From positions 32,988,620 through 33,052,619 of the forward strand of contig OY755240.1 in the NCBI GenBank assembly GCA_963576725.1: DNA of 64,000 nucleotides, written 5' to 3'. Below, piece by piece: positions 48,901-60,900 of this stretch. This DNA is from Azorinus chamasolen (Eukaryota; Mollusca; Bivalvia; Cardiida; Solecurtidae). The position numbers were made by a program, and so were the translations under genes. The notes below the pieces were generated by a model. The model was not told the origin of the DNA, did not search any database, and was given only the letters and a program-made list of their open reading frames with translations. Positions within the stretch are counted from its first letter, which is position 1. Each line of letters opens with the position of its first letter.

Positions 48901-51900
48901 AGGTTGGTTTTTCTCATGTATTTTGCTGATCTGAGCAGAATCTCAGAATGTGTGACTTTACTTGAACATCTGCAAACAGCTGGATGAAAATAACACACAT
49001 AATAAATAATTGGCTCATTAAAGTCAACTATTGGGCACTTTGATACTTAGGTTTTTTGTTGATTGATGAGGAAAAAACAGTTGTGTTATACCTCTTAACC
49101 ATGCGTTTTCAAACAGAGTAGACCCAAATTAGAGCCGTTTGATCAGGTTCTGTTCTGTTTGCCTTTGATTCTGGAGCATAACTTGTCAAGTGTTGTAGAC
49201 ACAACTGTGAAACTATATATCGATAGAGGGTGATGAGGGGATATGCAGTCAATTAGGGCTGTAACTCTAAATTCATTTTTGAGGGATTTATTCCCCTTTG
49301 TTACTTTTCATAAGCAATTTAAGTGTGGATGAAAGGATTATTGAGCTATTGCCTCTTGTATTGAAGTCATTGGATCTTGTGACAAAGTGGCGGATGGGGA
49401 TATTGATCACCTTTAGTGATCATTCTAGTAGGGTTTTGCAAACAGGATAGACATACCAGCTGCAGATGATGATATGGCATCTAATCTGGTTCTACACTGA
49501 TTGAAACTCGTCAGCATTTTCATTAACCCTTCCCCTGCTAAGCACAACCTAAATGGCATTAGCAAACAGCTTGAGTCCAGATAAAACGCTAGGTTACTAT
49601 GTTTCTCAACAGGTTGGTTACAAGCTGATTGTCACTTGATCAGTAGTTCAAAAGCTCAAACAAATTGGAAATCAGCAAGAATTGCTTCAGGTAAAAAGTT
49701 TGAGCACACATCATTTTTACAGCAGGATAAATGTTGACCCTTTCCCAGTTGAATATTCATGTCAGAAATTATGACATCATGAATATTTATTAGCTGAAGT
49801 TTTATAATGTAGACTTTCCCAGGTAAGTTTTTGCATTGACAAAAACTGTAAAATCAGATCTATATCATGTCAAAAGTAGAACCTACTGTTACCAGACAGC
49901 TCACAGAGGAGCCATCTGATGTGGATCTGCTCTGTTTACAAATGAGTGAAAAGGCATTTATATGCAGGAAAGGGTTAACACTCATAGATTTGCTTTTGTT
50001 TTACAGCATCACCACCAAAGAAAACCAAACCAAAAGCAGGTAAGTACTTAAGTAGTGGGTTCCATGTGGAACCTTTAACACTTTCCCTGTTGAATGTTTA
50101 TGTCAGACATAATGACATTGTGACCATTTATTGGCTGAATATTTTAGAATGGCATACATGTATTTACACATTTATGGTATTGGTAGATACCGTAGAGTCA
50201 AATCTTTTATAATTTCAAAAGCAAACAGAGCAGACCTTGATCAGATGGCTCCTAGAGGGGTCTACTCTATTTGCAAAGGTGTGAAAAGTATTTATATGAG
50301 AGAAATGGGTAATTAGAGATATTGCTGCTAGGGCTCTAATACTGAATGTATTTTTACATTGATCCTTTACTGCATGAATATTCATGTCGGAAATAATGAC
50401 ATCATAGATATTAATTAGATTATTGTTTATAATGGCCCATGAATACAGGAAGTGTTGGTCATTGCAGAAACTGTAGAATGATATCTATATAATTCCTGAA
50501 GTAAACAGACCAGAACCTGATTAGATGGCTCCTACATGAGTCATCTGGTCTGGGTCTACTCTGTTTGCAAAGGCATTAAAAAGTGTGTTTATGAAGTTAG
50601 GTGTTAAATTGTGATTTTGAGATGTTCATGCAGGTTGAAAGTCATGCAGAAGAGCTTTCTTCATGACTTTCACCCTGCATTAAGCTGCCACCAGTCTCTA
50701 AGATCGATATTAATACTAAATTGAATGTCACGTTTAGAGGGGTTTTACTGTATTGTATATGGGGTCTTGTAAAGCTTAGAACATTGTGTTATTGTAAAGC
50801 TAAGTACATTGTGTTATTGTGAAGCTAAGAACATTGTGTTATTGTAAAGCTAAGCACATTGTGTTATTGTAAAGCTAAGTACATTGTGTTATTGTAAAGC
50901 TAAGTACATTGGGTTATTGTAAAGCTAAGTACATTGTGTTATTGTAAAGCTAAGTACATTGTGTTATTGTAAAGCTAAGTACATTGTGTTATTGTAAAGC
51001 TAAGTACATTGTGTTATTGTAAAGCTAAGCACATTGGGTTATTGTAAAGCTAAGTACATTGTGTTATTGTAAAGTTCATTGGGTTATTGTAAAGCTAAGT
51101 TCATTGTGTTATTGTAAAGCTAAGTACATTGTGTTATTGTAAAGTTCATTGTGTTATTGTAAAGCTAAGTACATTGGGTTATTGTAAAGTTCATTGTGTT
51201 ATTGTAAAGCTAAACATATTGTGTTATTGTAAAGTTCATTTGGTTATTATAAAGCTAAGTACATTGTGTTATTGTAAAGCTAGGTAGAATGTGTTGTATT
51301 ATAAAGCTAACTACAGTGCCTTGTGTTAAAAAGCTAACCTCATTGTCCTGTATTTTTCAATCCTGTTGATGATGATGCAGACTTATATGGAGGTGACACG
51401 GATTCAGGAGAGGACACAGAGGATGAGATCAGAAGGTAAACTGCTGATGGACTTCTACCTCATATGACTGGCATGTTAACCCTTTACTTCTAGGGGTGTA
51501 ATGATGGATCGACTTATCCAAATGGTGACTGTCTCGATGTCAATGAATCAATCCAAAAATTAGAAACCAATACTATCACCGATAGTAAAACAAGTATTGC
51601 AATAGTCATGATAGTTTAAGAATGACAATTTTAAAGATAAAAAGTAAATTGCTCCTAAACGATGCATTAATATTTCCCCCGATTCATCTCTCTTGTGTAC
51701 CAAACTAACAATATGGCGGAAGGTAGTGTTCGGCTTAGGTTGAAATGGTTATGGTCCAAATTTCCAGTTTCATTTTCAAAATGGGTTCTGTTTTCTTCTG
51801 GTAGGTTGAGATTTTATAGTAATTATTGAATTTACTGCCATTTATTACTGTTTAGTTCAGTTTGTATGAGTTGACAAGTTATTTTTGAGGGATTTAACAC

Positions 51901-54900
51901 ATGGATTTAGTTCGAGAAGTTTTCATAGGAAGTTTGCTAAACTGACACAAGTTTCATTGCATTTCTAAGCAAAATGGAATTTGAGTCATTGAAGTTTAAA
52001 CGTTTGTTTAACTGTGTCACAAGAAAAAACATGTTATTGCTTTGATTGAATCCTCATTTTTATTACTGGTGGGCATGGTGTTGGAAAGCAGGGCAGCCTA
52101 AAGTTGAACTGTAAATTTTCCATACCAAATATTGTGCCAGCACTTAATCTTAGAAGCTAAATTCTTAACACTGTAGTTTATAAGTATGAAAATAAATAGG
52201 CTAAAAAAACAGAAATGAACTTGAAACCCCTATAATGTGATGATTCAATACTATTGCAATAGTTTGTCAGTATCGCAATACTATCGCAATATTAATTCTG
52301 ACTATTGCAATACTATCACATTGGTAAAATTGTTCTCAAATTCAATACTCACCCCTATTTACTTCATTGAGACACATATTAACACATTATACAAACAGTA
52401 TAGATCCAGATCAGGAGCCATCTGATCAGGGTCTATTCTGTTTGCTTATGAAATTATAATAGACTTGGCTGTACAGTTTCAGCCAATACCAAAACATTTA
52501 TGTGTACATTTGCCATTTTAGAAATTCGGCTAATAAATATTCATGGTTTCTTACAAAGGAATATTCAACAGGGAAAGGGTTAAGAAGTTTAGTGCAGCCA
52601 GTTATCTCCAAAATGAATTGACCTACATCAGTAAAGTGGTTACAGCAAGATTCATGTAAATATGAAGTGGTCCAAATTGGTTTAGTTTGTTCCAGACTTC
52701 TATTAACCCTTTCCTCCAGGGGTTATTTTTAGACCCAACCTCTTCGAATGAATCTACCAAAAAGGAGCATTTACTAGAGAAAACGAGAATGTTATAATTG
52801 TGTAGCATTGAAACCATTGTGATAAATAGAGCATTTGGTCCTATGGAGCAAACACTCTATTTATCACGCTGGTTTCTAGAAGTGACTATTATAGAGGCAT
52901 AGAAAGGTGTATTTATGGAGGAAAGGGTTAAACAGACATGTGGCCTTTGATGACACATATACATGTATATTTGTCATTAGTAATACCTAGTTTATTTGCA
53001 AGTTTAAATTCTTGACTTATATTAGGGGATTCCCAAAAACTGATTCAAACTACCATATTGCTGTCAAGAAAACATTAACACTTTCCATGCCGAATTTTCA
53101 GATTAACTATTCCAAATTGAAACAGGTCAAGCTTAAAGTGAATATTCACAGATTTTTTAGTGAAAAGTGTAACATTGCAAACAGTGCAGACCCTGATGTC
53201 TACATTTGGGTCTACACCATTTACAAAGGTCATTATCTCTTTTACAGCCTTGGATGAATCTGTGTTTAGGTCTGGATGCAGTGCCAAGTAACTCAGCATC
53301 TTGTCAAAATCTAAACTGTTTAATACTGTGATTATTTTTTTTAAACAAAATGGAAGAAAATTTAAAGATGAAACTGGAAGTAGTAATTTTACTAACAATG
53401 ATATATGACAGTGATTGAGTTTACTTCATTTATACTCATGTAAGAAATATTGACATCATGAATTGAAATTTAGTAGATTGATTTTATAAAGGCATTATGA
53501 ATACATGACATTTTGGCCATGGAAGAAACTGTAGGATTAGATCTATATTGTTCCATAAGTAAATGGCAGATCCTGATCAGACAGCCCCTTGATTGTTTCT
53601 ACTCTGTTTGCAAAAACATTAAAAGGTGTACATTGTATCTAGGAATTGAATATTTATTGTTATTATACCTCAATCTCATTTACAATGCTAATTTCCCATA
53701 GGCCACCGTGACATAGAAATACTGTCAGGCCCAGCGGGAAATAAATTACTGTCAGAAAAATACTGTCTCCCGCCACCATAGGCACGGAACATCTAGATCA
53801 GTTAGCACTTGTTAAATTGTGTGTGTGACCTCATCGGATGACGTCATCGGTGGACATAACCAACCTCGGGTTGACAGTAGGTGCTGTCTCTCTCCATAGG
53901 ATGTGATATTTTTATATTATCAGAGTGCTGTAAATATTACGGTGTCCTTTTCTCATGTGCAGGATCCAGGAGAAAGAGGCCAAGAAGAATAAGGCCGCAG
54001 GAGATGGGAGTGATGTCATGTATGGGGCTGACACTGATGAAGATGAAGCAGGTTAGCAAATACTGGACAAAAACAATCAAGTTGACAACTTTGATTCACA
54101 CTGTTGTGTCACTTGCTTTAGTAGAATGACACTTAGGGATCGCTAATCTGTTTTTTAAGACTCTTTATGTACAAATAAATGAATGGCCTTTTAGGACAGG
54201 TTCAACTGTAGATTCACACCAATGATCAGATTTTCAAATCTGTTGAATGATAAAAGCATTAGGATAAGTTTACACACTATTTTATTCTGTGATTCATTCA
54301 AATTTTACACATATTTAAATGTCTTGTTTATTTTTCATTTGAAAAAATAAAATGTTTTGGACATAATATCACAAAGATCTGAAGATGGCAGCATCTCATC
54401 ATGCTCTAAAATGTTTATTACACAAGCTAGCAAAGCAAAACAAAGTATGTTTGGATGGATGGAAAACAGAGCAGAAGTTCATTTGATGGCACATTTTAAA
54501 AATGACATGTTTTCAAGTTCTGCCATGTTTGCGAAGCCTCAAGTTTTGGTTTCTTATAGTGGGGCACAGATATATACCTTACAACCTTGGTTTCATATAG
54601 TGGGGCTTAGATATATACCTTACAACCTTCTGTTTAACCAGGACCAAGTAAAGCTGCTGCTGTTGATGATAATGATGATGCAGACTCAGGCTTGCCGGAA
54701 CTGCCGGACTTTTTCACAGACAAAAAGTTTTTCTTTTATGGCAGTATGGTTTCTGCTGACAGGAGACTGCTAACTCGATACATCACTGCTTATGACGGGT
54801 AAGCAACTTTATACAGACAAGATAACCATTTCCATAATATAAACTTCGTTTCACTTCTTTGCAAACAGATTGGACCCAGATCAGAGGGCTAGTACAGTAG

Positions 54901-57900
54901 CCATCTGATCAGGGTCTGCTCTGTTTGCTTATGGAATTATATAGACCTGAATCTACAGTATCTGCTAATACCATATAATCCTGTACTCCTATTCCATTAT
55001 AACCAAGAAACTAATAAATATTTATGATGTCATTATTATGTCTCCCCCCATATTTATATGGGGGAGACATATTGTTTTCGTGAGAGTTGTCTGTCTGTCC
55101 GTCTGTCCGTCTGTCTGTCACACTTTTTGTCCGGACGATAACTTCAAAATGCCTGATGCCAGTTGATTGAAACTTCATATATGGAAAGAGCATAATGAGA
55201 GGAAGTGTCATGCACAAGGTCCATAACTCTGGCTTCACTAATATTGGAGTTATTGCCCTTTGTAAAAAAAAAACACACTTTTTTGTCCGGACGATAACTC
55301 CTATAGGGCTCATGCCATTGGATTGAAACTTCATATATGGAAAGATCATGACGAGAGGAAGTGTCATGCACAAGGTCCATAACTCTGGCTTCACTAATAT
55401 TGGAGTTATTGCCCTTTGTAAAAAATATCATAATTTTTTGTCCGGACAATAACTTCAATATGCCTGATGCCAGTTGATTGAAACTTCATATATGGAAAGA
55501 GCATAATGAGAGGAAGTGTCATGCAGAAGGTACATAACTCTGGCTTCACTAATATAGGAGTTATTGCCCTTTGTAAAAAAAATCACACTTTTTTGTCCGG
55601 ACGATAACTTCTATATGGCTCATGCCATTGGATTGAAACTTCATATATGGAAAGATCATAACAAGAGGAAGTGTCATGCACAAGGTCCATAACTCTGGCT
55701 TCACTAATATTGGAGTTATTGCCCTTTGTAAAAAAAAAATACAATTTTTTGTCCGGATGATTACTCCTATGTGACACATGCCATTGGAGTGAAACTTCAT
55801 ACATGGAACGATCATGATAAGAGAAAGTGTCATGCATAAGATTCTTAACTCGAGCTTCAATAAATTTAGAGTTATTGCCCCTTGTACATTTGTTTAATTC
55901 TTTCTTGTCCGGACGTTAACTCCTACATGGCTCTTGCCATCGTATTGAAACTTCATACATGGAAAGAGCATGATGAGAGAAAGTGTCATGAACAAGGGCC
56001 ATAATTCCGACTTCAATACTTTTGGAGTTATTGCCCTTTGTTACATTTTTTGGCTGATCAATAACTCCTGTTCGACTGATGCTATTGGAATGACATTTTA
56101 TTTTTGGAAAGAGCATGATGAAAGTAAGTGTCATGCACAAGGGCCATAAATCTGGTATCAGTATTTTTGGAGTTATTAGCTGTTATCATTTTCTTCTTGA
56201 AAAATGTAGTGTGGAAAACGCATAATGAGGGGAAGTATCATTCATCAAGACCATAACATTTTTAGTGATTTCCCTTTACATATTGTTTTTATTAGAGGGG
56301 AGACATCCGTTTTTGTGACAAAAACCTCTAGTTTCTCATCTGATATTCATGAAGGAAAGGGTTAACCCATTCCCTCATATTGACGACTCTGTAAAAGTCA
56401 CTTTGTGAAACCATTGTGATAAATAGGGCATTTTCTCTAGTTAATGCTCCTTTTTGGTAAATTTATTCAAAGAGGTTGGATCTAAAAATAGCCTATGAGG
56501 GAATGGGTTAAGAGATAAAAAAATACTGAGCATCTAACCGACAATCAAACATTGTTCACTTTTTATCATACTGTTTTACCCTTTACCTCATGAATATCTA
56601 TTTTCGAAGAAACTTCGAGCTATTATGATCACTGTGTCATAGTTGTCGTAGTCGTCATCTTTGTTGGCCTGCACAAACTGTAATGTAGCTCATTACTCGA
56701 AAAGTATAAGAGGTATCAACATGAAACCTCATAGATGGGTAGATCTCATTGAGAAGGCCCCTACACAAGAACCATAATTCTTGATTTCAAAATTTTGGAT
56801 TTGTGGCCCTTTATTTTTTAGCTCACCAGAGCACAAAGTGCTCAGGGTGAGCTTTTGTGATCGCCTGATGTCCGTCGTCCATCGGCGTGCGTCGTCCCGC
56901 GTCAACAATTTGAACCTTTAAAAATCTTCTCCTCTGAATCTACAGGCTTCTCAGCTTTCATCTTTGGCACATAGCATCACCTATAGGTCCTCTACAAAAG
57001 TTATATAAATTATGTCCCTGGAGTCCTAATTGGCCCCCGCCCTGGGGTTGTGAAGTTTTCAATAGAAACATATAGTGAAAACTTTGAAATTCTTCTCCTC
57101 TTAAACTAGAAGGTTCTCAGCTTTCATATTTGGCACATAACTTCAACTTCAGGTCTCCTACAAAAGTTATATAAATTATGCCCCTACAGTAAAAATTGGT
57201 CCCACTCCAGGGATGGCCAGTTTTTTTGTAGCTGACTGCATAAACAGCCCTTGGGGTCACTAGTTATGCATAGGAAAACTTTAAAAACCTTCTTGTCAAA
57301 AACTACATGTCCCAGAGCTTAGACATTTGGTATATAGATTTACTTAATAGCATACCTTTATGAGTTTTGTAAATATCATAGTTCTGAGGTTAAAATTGAC
57401 CCTGCCCTGTGTGTATAGACTTCTTCACATCAGAAACTACAGTTTAAAGGTTCCCCATGAAGCTAGTGACCTCAGACTAGCCAGTGTGAGTGTATTGATA
57501 ATCACCCATAGCCTGATCAGTAGAGTAAAAATTGTGTTTAGATTAATAATACACACTCATTTTAGATTGAGGAAACTATGTGGATAATTCTCAAAATGCA
57601 GAAAGCTCTTGAAGCTTATTTCATATCTATGCCCTGCATTAGGCTGCCAGCTATCAATATAAAGCCTATGAGTGTATCTTGTGAAGTTCAGCTTAATACA
57701 AGTTAAAGTGTTCTAATAGTAATCTCTACCCAGTACTCCAATGGTGTCTGCTTCAGAATTATTGTCTGCTTGTTATGTCTCCCCCTTTACGGGAGGGATA
57801 CATATTGACGTTGTGCTTTCTGTCTGTCTGTCCATCCGTCCGTCTGTCTGTCTGTTAAAATTCTTCTGCAACTAACTCCTCCTACACCATTAAAGGGATT

Positions 57901-60900
57901 TCCTTCAAACTTTTACGTATGAATCAGCTATATGTGAGGATGGTCATGTGGTTTGGAATTTTGGCTGCAACAATTTTGACAGAAGTTATGACCCTTTGTA
58001 TTTTTTCCTTATATAGAATATATAGCGAAAAAATCTTGTGCAGCTAACTCCTCCTACACTGTTTGAGGGATTTACTTCATACTTTTACATATGAACCAGC
58101 TATATGTGAGGATGGTCATGTGGTTTGGAATTTTGGCTGCAACAATTTTGACAGAAGTTATGGCCCTTTGTAGTTTTTCCTTATAGTGAAAAAATCTTGT
58201 GCAGCTAACTCCTCCAACACTATTTTCCTTATATAGAATATATAGCAAAACAATCTTGTGCGCCAACTCGATTTTCCTTGTATAGAATATATAGCGAAAA
58301 AATCTTGTGCAGCTAACTCCTACACTATTTGAGGGATTTACTTCAAACTTTTACATATGAATCAGCTATATGTGAGGATGGTCATGTGGTTTGGAATTTT
58401 GGCTGCAACAATTTTGACAGAAGTTATGACCCTTTGTATTTTTTCCTTATATAGAATATAGAGCGAAAACATCTTGTGCAGCTAACTCCTCCTACACTGT
58501 TTGAGGGATTTACTTCAAACTTTTACATATGAACCAGCTATATGTGAGGATGGTCAAGTGGATTGGAATATGGGCTGCAACAATTTTGACAGAAGTTTGG
58601 ATTTTTTTCAAATATGAAATTTATAGGGAAAACTAGTGTTTATAGATGTCTACAAAAGTTTACAGATAACCAATCTGTATGTGATGCACAACCAATCTAT
58701 ATGTATCTATGTATCTCTTGGTTACAACGTTCATTCCTCTTATGGGTGCGGGGGCGGGGTACCGGGGGGGGGAGACCTGTGTTTTTCTCAAAAGCAAACT
58801 CTAGTTTAAGTTTGTTCACACTGTTTTAATACATATCAATCTTACAATTAACTCTCTTGTACAAACCACATATGAAGTTACATATGTGTCAGATCAGAAT
58901 CCAAACTGTGCTAATTGCTGTCAAGTCATGCTCAGCAGTGATAGGGTTTCTGTCATCTGTAATCTGTCTGAAAAATTAACACTGTCAATGGCCCTCTTGT
59001 CTATAGAAACATATAGTGAAAACTTTGAAATTCTTCTCCTCTTAAACTAGAAGGTTCTCAGCTTTCATATAGCACCATGTTCACACTGTTTTTAATACAT
59101 ATCAATCTTACAATTAACTCTCTTGTACAAACCACATATGAAGCTACATATGTGTCAGATCAGAATCCAAACTGTGTGCTAATTTCAGTCAAGTCATGTT
59201 CAGCAGTGATAGGGTTTCTGTCATCTGTAATCTGTTTGTCTGAAAAATTAACACTTTCAATGACCCTCTTGTCTGTTTGTCTGAAAAATTAACACTTTCA
59301 ATGACCCTCTTGTCTATAGAAACATATAGTGAAAACTTTGAAAATCTTCTCCTCTGAATCTACAGGGTTCTCAGCTTCATATTTGGCACATAGCACCATT
59401 TTCCAATCCTCTACAAAAGTTATATAAATTATGCCCCTGGGGTCAAAATAGGCTCCACCCCAGGGGTGGTCAGTTTTCAATAGAAACATACAGTGCAAAC
59501 TTTGAAAATCTCAGATTTCATACTTGGCACATAGCATCATGTTTAGGTCCTCTACAAAAGTTATATAAATTGTGTCCCTGGGGTCAAAATTGGCACTGCC
59601 CCAGGGGTGGTCAGTTTTCAATAGAAACATATCTGATTGTCTGGTGAGCGATGTCAGGGCCATTCTGGCCCTCTTGTTTTCAAAAAGTTTTAATTTAGCT
59701 GGACAAGCACCAAATCAGACGAGCGTTGGTGTCGCACGTAGCTCTTGTTATAATGTGTATAAACAGAGTATAATAAGCAAACAGAGCAGCCCCTGATATA
59801 GAAAATGCCTGATGTGGGTCAACTCTGTTTACAAAGGTGTTAAAGGCATATCTGTCAGGTACACAGTTTACACGTTGATGTTTATGTAAACAGACTAGTC
59901 TCTGATCAGATGTCTGCATGAGTAAAAGTTATATTTAATGCTGTCACATATTGTCCATTGCAGAGAGATCGAAGACTACATGAATGACAAGGTGAACTAT
60001 GTTGTAACAGCAACAAAGTGGGATGACAATTTTGATGATGTAAGTTAATCCTCTCCCTGTTGCATATTCTTGTGAGAAATAATGACATCATGAATGTTTT
60101 ATTAGCTGAATATTATACACATTCATTTTTATATGCCGGTTTGAAACAAGAGCACCGCAAGTGGGTGCAATGCTCGTCTGTCGTCATTGTCAAGATGAAC
60201 ATGCATACCAAAAATGAAGTTTGTAAATGAAAAATTGAAGAAGTTATGGTCAATGTTAAGATTTCACAGACGACGACGTGGACGCCGGAGTTACGACAAT
60301 AGCTCGTGATTTCTTCGAAACAGACGAGCTGAAAACGGGATGTATTATGGAATGGTGCTGTCTGTCCATCTGTCTGTTACACTGTCTGTAACATCTCTAA
60401 CTAAAGTTCTGCTTGGTGGATCCTTCTCAAAGTTCACCACAATGTTTGTCTGGCCATGCTACAGTAGCATGTCCAGTCCCGTTACATATATTCAAGGTCA
60501 AGGTTATACAATTTGACTTACAATTTGAATTTAGCAAAAATGTTAATCTGTCTGTCTGTAACATCTCTTTCTCAAGTTCTGCTTGGTGGATCCTTCCCAT
60601 ATTTCACCACAATATTTATCTGGACATGCTATAGTAGCATAGGTGTGTCCCAGTATGTACATGTATATCTAAGGTCAAGGTCGCACAATTGGACTTAGAA
60701 TTTGCATTTAGCAAAAATGTTAACCTCATTTTGTCTGTAACATCTCTAACTGAAATTCTGCTTGGTTGATCCTTCTCAAATTTCCCCACCATTGTTTATC
60801 TGGACATACTACAGTAGCAAGGTTGTGTCCCGGTAAGTATATCCAAGGTCAAGGTCGCACAATTGGACTTAGAATTTGCGTTTAGCAAACCTGTCTGTCT

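Noticed and set aside
54357..54773. 138-residue open frame before and across the BRCT2 exon
   Set aside because: It reads the exon in a different frame from XRCC1 and the rest is intron with a 41 bp duplication; no homology recognised.
55011..56140. Series of minus-strand open frames of 74-127 residues
   Set aside because: They repeat the same peptide with the period of the core repeat array; non-coding mobile-element repeat.
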